From Agelaius tricolor (lineage: Eukaryota > Chordata > Aves > Passeriformes > Icteridae), in contig JALJCS010000018.1 of assembly GCA_023055355.1 (NCBI GenBank), positions 1,488,001 to 1,552,000 on the forward strand: a stretch of 64,000 nt of DNA, read 5' to 3'. A model generated the notes under the pieces. It searched no databases and was not told the origin of the DNA. It worked only from the letters and a program-made list of their open reading frames with translations. The translations under genes and the position numbers were made by a program. The stretch's first letter is position 1. Every line of letters begins with the position of its first letter. This document shows, in pieces, positions 10,540 through 21,300 of the stretch.

Positions 10540-13505
10540 GTGAGTTGGAGCCTTGCTGGGGAAGACCCTCCTGTTCCTTCACCTGCTCTGTTAGCCGCAG
10601 CTTGCTTTTATTGATATTGCCTGGAAGATCATTTTCTACTGAAGTGCAGCAAGTTGTAGGCAAAGTAGGCTTTTTTAAAAAAGCCATTTTCCAAACTAGG
10701 GTTGATGGAATATAGAAAGTTACATGTGTGGTTCTTGGTGATGGAAGGCTGTCAAGCTAAACTAGCTCTGAAATAGCAACCTACTGCTACATTAGATGGT
10801 TTGTTTGAAATTGATTATTTCATAATATATTTATGTAATGTATTCTTGGAGGTGACAGAAGTGATTTATTAGAAGTGAATCATATATTTGGGATTGCTGA
10901 AACTACCTCTTGAGAGGAACATGAAGTGGGAAGTTTTAATATGATTTTTGGTTGGAAATGAAGTCATTTCATACTGATAGGTTGTACTGATCTGTCATGT
11001 TCTTTATCTTGCATTCAGCACGTTGCTGAGGACAGCCATGCATTTTTACTGAGATCTCTTTCCTTTTGAAGCCAGGATTCGGTGTCTACCTGATTCAGCC
11101 TCTGAATTTTAAACACTGTAACACTAACTTACTCTAGAACTATATTTAATATTGCAAAGCCATCACTGAAAAGGCATTTAATAGTTGTGGTTTTGCCAGA
11201 TTTTGCTCACTTCCTCCTTTTTGCTCTTACCACTCTTGTTCCTCCCTTTCTGCCACGTGTATTTTGCCAGGGTAAAGTTCTGATTGAGTTCTCCCTGTGT
11301 TTGATGGGAAGCCTTTCCCTGTGATCTCTTGAGTAACAAGAGGATGTCATGGCAGTCTTGATCTTTGTGACTGATTTCAGTTTTGAGTTTGCCTTTCTGA
11401 AAGTCCATCAGATGCTCAGTAAGCCTTCAAAGCATGCCTCAGGTTAGCCCCGACGGGCTGCAGGTTCTCACAGGTGCTTGTGGGAGGGGAAGGCAGCCCT
11501 GCAGCAGCAGCACCGTGTCAGGGGCTGGCAGTGAAGAAGCAATTCAGTGCAAGTTGGTGGAATGGCTTGTACAGCTCAAGCCATCTAATGGGATTTCTGA
11601 TAAATAACCCTATTTTACTATACAAACTCTCCAATATACAGCTGCAGACTACTTTTTGAGTGTTGCAGTTCACATGAAGCTTTTTGAGCTTTTAATTCCA
11701 CTTTGTGAGGCTCTCTAATAGCAGCAGTGCTGATCAGCAAGCCAGCTTCACGATAGCTTTGTCTCATCCCTGCCAAAGGAGGCTGACAAAACAAATGTGT
11801 TGAGGTTCTTGGCAGATGTTATCCTTGCACTTCATTTCCTGCTACTGCTTGAGTGTTATTACACTCCTGTAATAGAGGCTTTGAGCACACATGCCCTCAG
11901 ATACTCCAGTGATGGTAAAATATGAAATGGCTACCAGCCGATAACAAACCGATTGTTATCTCTTTTTTGGTGGTGCAGTTCTGGAGTGGTAGCACACTAC
12001 CATTGTATTAGCCAATGGCTAAAAGTTTCAGGAAGGAGGAGGAGGGAATGTGTTGGAGAGCACATGCCATGTTCTCATCCTGCTGTGATGGCTGCGTGGT
12101 TACTCTGTAGGGACATGAAATGTGCTGGCTGGCAGAAGGAGGTGGTTGTGACGTGGCTGCTGAGGTTAATTTGAACACAAACTGGCTGAAAAATTTCCCA
12201 TTTCAAAAAGCTTTGGGTCTTCTTTTAGAATTAAAAAATTCTGCCCCTGAAATAACCGAGGCTAACTCTAAACAACCAACCAGACCATGAAATGGCCAAA
12301 TTATTTTTCTTTATTAAATTACAGACCTGTTTAAACAAATCACCTGAAAGGACTCAAAGGTGATAAATACTGTGCAGTTTCTTCCTGGGGAGCTTCCATG
12401 GGTGGTGGTGTTAGCCCCTTGAGAGCAGATGCATCAATGCTGCTGCTTCAGCCCTGAGTCTCTTGGTATGAGCTGTGCTTGCTAACACTCTGGCAAGAGA
12501 AACCTGTGATAATTTTCTGCCATGAAGAAATTGATTTCTGTGTGGTTTGAAACCTTTGTTGATGTTTCACTTGGAGAATTTTCGAGAACACAGTTGTATT
12601 TACCTGCTTAACACTGAAAAGACTGCAAAGTAGGGCAAGAGAACACAATATATAGAGCTAATTCTGGATGTTTGTTTTCTTGTTCATGATGGGATAATTA
12701 TATCTGACAAGTTAACTAGTGAAGGCCTGTCCAGATTGACATGTCATTAGGAAGAGTTCTGTACTTTGAACCTTATTTTTGCTGGCACATTTGATTTTTG
12801 CCATTCATGTAACAAGGCTTCCTATGGCCAAGTTTTGTTTAGTTGTCAAAGCAGCACAAGAAATGAGTAGCAATATAATCTGCTGGGAAACCTCTTAGTA
12901 ATTTTACAGAACTACTCATGAAAATCCTCCTCAGTGCCAAAATAGTGTTGTTTGCCTCTTAATGCCTGATCAGGGGGTTGCTCTAAGTGTTGGTTGTGTG
13001 CATGACTTAACAGTAGTACACTGCTTTGATGCCTTAGAGTGGCTATCTAGAACAGAGGCTAGACAAGATTAAGAGAATAAAAGTGGGTATTTATTGAAGG
13101 CCTTCAATAGATACACCTTGGGCAGTCAAAAGCCTCAGAGAGGGGCTGCACCCAAGATGGATGATGGTCATGAATTTTTCAGGAAATTTTAAGTTTGGTC
13201 CATTTACATATCAGGGGTTAATCCTCCAATTACAGTTTCAGGTCGCGAAGTAATTTACTCCAAGTTTGCCCCCCCTGCCAATTCACTGTTATTTACATCT
13301 CTTGTGGCCTGAGACAGTGAGAAGTCCTTGAGTTTCAGGCCCAAAGAGGAATTGTCTGACCAAAATGTGAAGACAGTAGCTAACACTGTATAAGGAACTT
13401 AAAAGTTATACACTAAAGCACTACAGGATTTGAAAAATATAAAAGCTGAATCCTAAGGCATCACTTGGGCTGGTGACTGATTTGCAGAACTTTTTCTCTT
13501 TCTAG
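10540..13505 (+). other. CTNNA1: CTNNA1 intron, 3.0 kb
   Basis: Intron from donor gtgagt at 10540 to acceptor tttctag at 13505. It is AT-rich apart from the LTR-like element at 13027-13463, which ends only about 42 bp before the acceptor. Confidence 0.9.
13027..13463 (-). mobile_element. Probable solo LTR of an avian ERV (ERVL-like), 437 bp
   Basis: The segment is bounded by perfect 11-bp inverted termini, TGATGCCTTAG at 13027-13037 and CTAAGGCATCA at 13453-13463. On the - strand it contains AATAAA (13095-13090), followed by an ACTTTTATTCT-like stretch and an AGCCTCTGTTCTAG end, which resemble common songbird LTRs. Only 3 bp (CTT) match directly on both flanks, so the target duplication is not convincing. 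No internal viral coding sequence is present. An alternative is a non-autonomous DNA element with short inverted termini. Family assignment is from memory. Confidence 0.55.
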
Positions 13506-13709
13506 AAACAAATCATCGTGGACCCCTCGACGTTCAGCGAGGAGCGGTTCCGGCCGTCCCTGGAGGAGAGGCTGGAGAGCATCATCAGCGGGGCAGCCCT
13601 GATGGCCGACTCGTCCTGCACGCGCGACGACCGCCGCGAGCGCATCGTGGCCGAGTGCAACGCCGTGCGCCAGGCCCTGCAGGACCTGCTCTCCGAGTAC
13701 ATGGGCAAC
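13506..13709 (+). CDS. CTNNA1: CTNNA1 coding exon, about residues 286-353 (vinculin-binding helix)
   Basis: A 204-nt exon (68 codons, phase 0-0), acceptor tttctag and donor gtgagt. It encodes KQIIVDPSTFSEERFRPSLE, then ERLESIISGAALMADSSCTR, DDRRERIVAECNAVRQALQD and LLSEYMGN. Family knowledge places the force-exposed vinculin-binding helix here: the Leu in RQALQDLL matches human Leu344, whose mutation abolishes vinculin binding, and the Arg of SSCTR matches human Arg326 of the M-domain salt-bridge network. The exon is extremely GC- and CpG-rich. Its last 15 nt and its splice donor form the first unit of the 91-bp tandem array that continues into the intron. Confidence 0.97.
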
Positions 13710-14145
13710 GTGAGTACCCTGCTCTGCGGGCTCCCTTTGGGGGTGTAACTCCATGGGGTCAGCTAAAATACAGAATTGAAACTCTGAGTGCATGGGCAAT
13801 GTCAGTACCCTGCTCTGCGGGCTCCCTTCAGGGGTGTAACTCCATGGGGTCAGCTAAAATACAGAATTGAAACTCTGAGTGCATGGGCAATGTCAGTACC
13901 CCGCTCTGCGGGCTCCCTTCAGGGGTGTAACTCCATGGGGTCAGCTAAAATACAGAATTGAAACTCTGAGTGCATGGGCAATGTCAGTACCCCGCTCTGC
14001 GGCCTCCCTTCAGGGGTGTAACTCCATGGGGTCAGCTAAAATACAGAATTGAAACTCCAAGTACATGGGCAATGTCAGTACCCTGCTCTGCTGGCTCCCT
14101 TTGGGGCTGTAACTCCATAGGGTCAGCTAAAAGATGGAATTAAAG
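13695..14145 (+). repeat. 91-bp tandem array (about 4.9 copies) spanning the exon-intron border
   Basis: Units start at 13695, 13786, 13877, 13968 and 14059, an exact 91-bp period; the fifth is slightly incomplete and the most diverged. The first unit contains the last 15 exon bases (GAGTACATGGGCAAC) and the true donor GTGAGT at 13710. The four intronic copies read GAGTGCATGGGCAAT or AAGTACATGGGCAAT, each followed by GTCAGT, so all share a G-to-C change at donor position +3 and a C-to-T change at the base matching the last exon base. The upstream acceptor is not duplicated, so the copies are not complete exons. Confidence 0.95.
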
Positions 14146-14154
14146 CCATGTCCC

Positions 14155-14704
14155 TCAGAGCTGGTTTGTTCTGCTGTACTTGGTACTGGTGAGGGCACAC
14201 CCTGAGTGCTGTGTCCAGTTCTGGCCCCTCAGTTTGGGAAGGATGTTGAGATGTTCGAGCGCATCCAGAGGAGACAACAAGGCTGCAGAGGGGCTGGGAG
14301 CACAAACCCTGTGAGGAACCACTGAGGGAGCTTGGGGGTGTTTAGCCTGGAGAAAATGAGACTCGGGGTGGCCTTATCACTCTCCACAACTTCCTGAAAG
14401 GTGATTGTAGTCAGGTGGGGTTGGTCTCTTTCTCCAGGCAGCACTGACAGAACCAGAGGACACAGTCTTAAACTGAGTCAAGGGAAATTCAGGTTGGATA
14501 TTAGGAAAAAGTTTTTCACAGAAAGAGTGATAAAGTTCTGGAATGGCCTGCCCAGGGAGGTGGTGGAGTCACCATCCCTGGATATGTTTAACAAAGCCTG
14601 AATGTGGCACTTGGTGCCAGGGTTTAGTTGAGGTGTTGGGGCTGGGTTGGACTCGATGATCTTGAACGTCTCTTCGAACCTGGATTCTGTGAATTCTATT
14701 CTGT
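14155..14704 (+). mobile_element. CR1 LINE 3' fragment, plus orientation
   Basis: About 550 bp of typical avian CR1 3' sequence: gtgctgtgtccagttctgg, gaggagacaacaaggctgc, gcctggagaaaatgagactc, ggttggatattaggaaaaag, ctggaatggcctgcccaggg, ggttggactcgatgatctt. It ends in gattctgtgaattctattct. The 5' end is truncated and abuts the 91-bp array, so the precise border is uncertain by about 30 bp. Confidence 0.9.
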
Positions 14705-15376
14705 CCCAAACAGAATTTGAGCAATAAGAAGTGGTCCTGAAAGGTTTGTCATGAGGTGGGATGAAACCTTCTTAAATCACTAGTGATACTTACCTTAAAA
14801 CTGATCTCCAGTCTTCCAAACAAGTGTTATCATCATAAAGTGTTAATCCCTTGGCACTACTTCTATTTCTCTTTTATGACTGTTGACATTGTTTTGTAGA
14901 GAAATTCAAACTTCGGTTTACATAAGGTAACTGGGCTTATGCAAAAAGTTCTATTTCACTTCTGTTGTCTCTTGGAAACTTTAACTGTCTCATCTTTGTA
15001 GCTGAAAGCATGAATTGTCAGAATCAAGTTGATTATTGTTGCTACTCTGTTTGAGTAGAAGTGATGTATGAAGTTAAAAATGTAGTAAAAAATCTGAGAG
15101 CAGTTTGGTGTAAATATTGGGCTCGGAGCAGTTCTTTTCCAGTGTTTAGGCACTGAACGTGCACACAGTGTCTGAAGCCTGAGTGTTTCCACAGTTGGAG
15201 TGTCATGTCATGCGAATGAGCTTCTGCATTTGAGGGCATCATGGTGAAATATTGGACTTCCTTCCCCTCCACTGCCCCTTTGCTCTTGTTCCAGTGGGTT
15301 TTAAGCTGAAGAACTTGATGTGTTGAGAGGTGAGATCAGGATATCATAAGATTATGGATGAGACTGTGTATAATTG

Positions 15377-15395
15377 TTTAATAATAATAATAATT
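15377..15395 (+). repeat. (AAT)n microsatellite
   Basis: Short run of taataataataataatt in AT-rich intron. Confidence 0.8.
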
Positions 15396-18275
15396 GTGTT
15401 AAAGCTGATTTCACAAATAAAGTTGCAGAAATGGCAACAACTTAAGCAAACTTAGTGGCTTGTAGTGCTGTGGCAAGTAAAATTGTCTGAAGAAATCTTT
15501 ATTGGGGGACTTATTTATGCTTTTGAACTTGTTTGAGGTGCAACTGAGTTCAGAAATACTTTTTTTAGACAGTAACACTTATTTAGGAATCTTGCTGCAT
15601 TAGATACTTTACCTTCAAATCTTTTGGCCAAAGTGATTTCAACATAGAGCAAAACTGGTCCAGGGGCTGCCATGTGTAGGTTGGGGTAGTGGATTTTGGA
15701 GAACAGATGCAGTGTGTGGTAGAGAGAAAGGAAAACAAGGATTTCTGTTTACCAAAGAGAAGGGCAAAGTAATTGAACAAAACTGAAAGGCAAGTCTGAT
15801 GTAGCCTGCGGGCTGAGCTAGGTATTCATGTAGTCTGTCTTAATTGCTTGTGAAAGTAGCTTGTGCTCAGCATTGACATTTTGTAGAACTTTAGACTGCA
15901 GCTGGGAAGCAAAGCATGAAGTTGTGCCACTCAAAACTCCTTTGAGCAGGGTGTTTTATGAGTCTGTGAAGCATCAGCAATAATCCCTCAAATGTGCTGC
16001 TGGATTGGATGGAACCCTGTCAGCACGATTCCGAATGGAGCAGCCACCAAAGGGTAATTAAACATGTGCAAGAGGTAAATGCTCGGTCTTGCATGGAGGA
16101 GTTGGTGGCATTTGTCTCATTGAACGTTGGTCAGATAGCCATGTGAGAGTGCAGAGCTTTGACTTCCTCTCACAGCAATGCCTGTCCTCCTCAGCCATGT
16201 GCTTTTGTCTCTGATAGGCAAGTTAAAGTAATCATGCTGAGATGGGAAGAATGTATTCCCTCTGTTATCTCCTTTGGCACATTGTGAAATTAGTGGAGCA
16301 TACTGCATTTTTTAAAGTCACTGTTATGTTATGATTGTAGACAGTGTAGTTGGGGAAATGAGATTAGAAATTCAGTGAAATGGAGTGGAAAAAGCAATTG
16401 ATAAATTATGGTGAAAATGTGGGATGGTGTGTAAAAATCCATACTGTAAACCCCTCTGTGATTAAGCTGAAGAATGACTAATAGTTGGGAATCTAAACAG
16501 TGAAAATGGTTTGATACATCTGCAGGAAGAGTAGGGATGTGCTGACTTAGAGTAGTGGCAGAGGAAATGTCATTTCATGTATATGTATGATATACCCACA
16601 GCTCCTGGGATGCTTTCCTCCAGCCTCCCTTTGAAGGAGGAAGCGAATTGGGCATTAAATCTGTTAATTGCACAGCACTTGCAGTGCATCGTAAATCCTA
16701 TCCAAGTGCTAGAGTAAGAGGTATTTATTGGCCAAGTGTAAAAATTCAGAGAAGATTGGATGAGGAATAGACTGGAAAGGCTGAAGCACAGGACTGTCTT
16801 GAGACAGATTTCCTTTTTAACTTTAAACGCCTTCTCTTCGGTGACTTCCTCTAGCTTTTGGGCTTTCTTTCTGATCTCTGGCAATAACAAGACTTTTCTA
16901 GACAGTTTATAACTCAAAGTTTAGTGTTTTGGACCCAGAGTTTAACTGTTTCTCTGTGCCTGTCCTTGAAGGTCTGGAAGCATTGGCAGCTGTGTTATGG
17001 AGTGTGGCAGAAGTTTTTAGCTGAATAACGGGTTTTGGCAATAAACTGAATTGTAGGATCTCTTGACCCCCACTGCATCTGCTGGCAAGGTGATGACTCC
17101 TGTGATTATGCCCTTAAAAGAAGGGCAAGATTTGCTTTTTCAGTAGTTTGTTACAGAAGTTTGAATCCCCTTTTTCATAGATTGGTGTGCGTATGATTTC
17201 CTTTTTCATCTAGTACAACTTCTCTTGCCATTTTCAAGAGCAGCTTGGTCAGACTAAATCTTAATACATTAAGGCCAGCATTGTGTAAGACAGTGGTCAG
17301 TAGGTGGGTCCTGCAAGCAGAAGGATAGGAGCAAGGGAGCTGTTTAATTTATTTTATGCCAAGTATTCCCCCAGCGTTGGCAGTCTGCAGCTCAGGCACT
17401 TCTGACCTTCTGGACTGCTCTTGAAAATGGCAGGAGTCTGTTTCTGTGGATGGTAAGTGAGATGGGCTTTCATTACCTGCATCCACTGAATGTCATCGGC
17501 CACTTCATGACCTGGCCTCTTGGTTTATAAGCTACATTCTTTGAAATCCCAACTGTTCATCCCTTAATTGTAGCATCTGATTCTCTGGCTTTTCCCCCCT
17601 CCTCTCCCAGTTCGCCTGGGGAGAGCTGTTTTCCATTATGGCTTTTGCTCACTTCTCACAATTTCAACAGAAAATAGTTTCCCTTTTTAAACTTGCATTG
17701 CAGATCCCTCCTGGATTGAAATAGCATGGATGCCTATTTGCATTTAGGTTTTATTACTTGGAGGAAGCTTGATTCTTGCTGCTGGTGCTGAATGGCAGAG
17801 CTGGGAGGGGAAGGCCTAAATTCATTATTGATTCTGAGTAGCTTTGTGAAAGCAGAGTAGTCCTAGGTCTTGGTTCTGGGATCAACTGCCTGGAATGCAG
17901 TACATTCACCACCTCAGTTGCAGCTAAGTTTGTAATGTAACTCACAGATGGCAAGACCCAGATCTTTGTACCCAGATCTGTGGCAGTCAGGCATTCTTGG
18001 TGTGTATTTTATTAATTAAACAAAGAAATTTCAAAGCGTATTTGAGTTTAGTTGAGCATTGATTCCAGACTTAGGCAGGGCAAGAGGGCAAAGCAAAGCA
18101 TGGAACTGAATGATGTTAAAATTAATAGTGCAATCAATGAAGAAGTTAAGAAATATCAGAAAATACAATGGAAACAGTCTTTAGGGTCTAACTCCATGGT
18201 CTTGTGTGGGTGCATGTTGACCTGTTGCAGTTTGCTCCAAGTAAAAAGGATGAAGCTGTGTATTTTTTGACACTG

Positions 18276-18316
18276 CTGCCAGTTTATCCTGGCATTGCCT
18301 TTGGATAAACTGGCAG
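18276..18316 (+). repeat. 14-bp perfect inverted repeat (hairpin)
   Basis: CTGCCAGTTTATCC at 18276-18289 is the exact reverse complement of GGATAAACTGGCAG at 18303-18316, with a 13-nt loop between. A G-T wobble could extend the RNA stem by one pair. No repeat family is recognised. Confidence 0.9.
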
Positions 18317-21300
18317 TTGGTGAGATTCCTCTCCCACTGTAGGTACAGCCAACATCTCTGCTTTTCTGTTCTGTGCTACTCAGCTCTGCTTCAAAGTTAA
18401 CATAACTCTAATAAAAACTACATGGATATCTAAACTACTAAAAAGCATTAAAAAATGCCCAGTGGGCTGACAGCTGAAAAATTTCTCTATTTTAGAAAGA
18501 AAATGTGTCACTGGCACAGGAATCCACAAACTTGGTTGTGACAGGTATGTGCTCTGTGCTGTAGCCCTCTGGGTGTCATTAGCACAGGACTTGGGCAGCT
18601 TGCCTTGCTGTCAGCTCTGTTACACGTGGTAAGTGCTGGATTTGGTGCCTTTGAGGCCGGGCTTTGAAGGGGTTTGGGGTTTAGCAGGGTGGAAAGCACA
18701 GGCCATGCCCTGGAAGTGTAACCAGCAGTTTCCAGTGTGCTCTCAGTGTGCCCTGAACTTGCAGAAGACATCAGTTACCTGACTGATGTGTAAGACTGGA
18801 AATAAAACCTTCTTTCAGCTTTTGACAGTCCATTTTTACTGCCTGGTGCAGGAGCCCTGAGGGCTGGGGGCAGCTGGGCTCCTTTCCATGGGCCAGCAGT
18901 GGTCAGAGGTGTCTGGTGCTGTTCAGTATGCACAGGGAAGTGCAGAGAGCTCTCATTTTCAGTCTATTCTGTACCCCATCAATTTCTAATGCATTCAGCT
19001 CCCCTTTCATGCACACACCAGTAACTCAGCCATGTACCAGCAGAAACATTGTCAGGAATTGTAGTTTGGCGAGTGCGGAATGCGGACCGGAGCCCCATTG
19101 TGTACCACATGCTCTTGTACAATAAAATCCCTTGTTACTACATTTGGAAACGATAAATCATGTTACATAAAGTAGCCTGACAGGTCCCATTTCAATGGGA
19201 ATTTTAATGCTTTCATATTAACATTCTGACTATGTCCTTGACTGTCTGGATTGCATTAGAGGTGCTTGGCAGCAAATGGAGAAAAGCCATTGGGAGCTGG
19301 TTCAGAGCAGGCATTCCAGGCACACATCACTTCAGGATGGCTTTTTATTTTCCCTGGTTTCCATCTTCTCTTTGGCTTCAAGTGCTTGAGCACCACAGCA
19401 GGGTCTGGTTGGGGGTGGGGGTTGTGTTTCTGTTTTAGATTTTAACCTGACCTGTGCTGAAATGGCACAAATTCAAGGTGAGGGAGGTGGTTGAGCCCAG
19501 GCTGTGGCCCTGCTCTGCCAGGGAACTCTGGCAGGCCAGCATGGTTTGGATCTTGGGGTCTCCAGAGAAGGTCCCAGCACTGCTGGATTTGGACCTGGTG
19601 GACCCATAATTTGTTAAGTGCTTGGTTTGCACCCTTGTGTCTGTGTTCAGTGCAGTTAGGGGAATGTAGTACTCCACACAAGTGCTGTTTGCTCAACCTT
19701 AATTGCACTATTTTGCTTTTCTTTCCTAAGCTTCTCTGAACATCTCTGATGCTTGGAAAGTGATTGGGCAGGAAAGTGCCTGGCTTATCTATTCAATATC
19801 TGCTGGGAGAAATCATTTGTCTTCAGAACTACCAGCAAAGGATATTTCTACTCCTGACACACTTGCAATTTACAGAATGGAGATGTGTTTTCATGATGAA
19901 TTTGCCTATTAGTAATGTTGATCCACAGCTTTGTATTCCTATCAAGGATCCAAGCTTGGGAAAGGACATGTGAATTTTCACATGACTCTGAAATTCATTT
20001 ATAGCAAGTATCTGTATACTGAAAGGGCTCTTGCATAGCCCTTTTAATGAAAGCATCTGTTTCTGTGGGAATAGATGTGAATTAAAATGGCACACTGATC
20101 TGTGTTGATGATAAAGATGCTGATAAAAATTCTGCCTTGAGATAATCTACACTTTCTTTTTTAATATTGTTTGTCAGTTTAAGATGCCTGAATGCTGGCG
20201 TGATGGATGTGGTTAGAAAGCCTGGATGGGTTTTCCTGTCATGGACTTTGCTGCTCAGTAGAGAGCTGTGCTGTTATGCTGGGCCCTAATTTCCATAGAC
20301 ATTATTGCTTTGACAAAAATGCTGCTTTTAAAAACAGAACATTTCTGAAGTGATAGGAGTTTTAAATTTAATGCTTATAGGCTGCCATAGAGTAAATATT
20401 TCAGCATCATTGGAGTGAAGCCAGATGAAGATGGTGAGAACTTCACACTGTGTCAGTCAGGCATTTTTGGGCTATGGAATCAAGCTTCCAGGTATTCACC
20501 CAACACCATCCTGGTTTGGGACTTAGTGTGGGGTTTTCAGGAGATGTTCTGGCACCTTCTGTTTCTTAGGGAGTAATAAAAGCACTTATGGGATTTAAGA
20601 GAAGTTCTTAAGAGTCCAGCTCATGCCAAGTTCTGTACACCTTGTTATCTTTGGGTTTTGAAGGTCTTCAGAGTCCTCCCTGTCACCCCCATTGGTTTCC
20701 CTGAGCTTGTCCCAATGTTGATGTGGAATTGCTGGTTTAGAGACCCCAAACAACTTGGGGTGCCCAGCCCTAGAGGGGAGGGAGGGCAGCACATCTGGGC
20801 TCCAGCTGTGTGCCGTGGGTGGGAGCACAGGTCAGTGCAGCCACTGATGCCAGTGGCACAGCTTGCAAGTCTTGGGTGCTTTTCCAGACCCAAGACAGTT
20901 TTTGTGCTGTGCAGATGCATCTCTTAAAGAAGCATATGGCTGGCTGAGTGCCTCCTGAGAGAATCCCAGCAAAGCCCAGCACTCACACCTCAGGTCTGAT
21001 TGCAGTAGGAGCCTAGGAGTCTCTTGAAGTCTTAAATCACTGCTGTGCTCCATCCACTGCCTTCAGCCTTTGCTGCTTGTTTGGTGCAGAGCTGCCAGCG
21101 AGAACTCTCTTAAATTGAATAGATTTGACAGCAGCTGGGACTTGTTCTGAACTGCCTTGTACAGCAGAACTCACCCTTGCAGCCTTTCCACGCTTTGCAG
21201 CATTTCTGTTACAGACTCTTAATGTATGTAAAAGAAGGAAGGTGGCTGCCCTCACTTACAGTGCTCACTGCAGGCAGCTGTGCAGCAGAGCTGAGCTCTA

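Noticed and set aside
13786..14145. Extra copies of the CTNNA1 exon as alternative exons
   Set aside because: Only the last 15 exon bases and the donor side are repeated; no acceptor is duplicated and each decoy donor is altered at +3.
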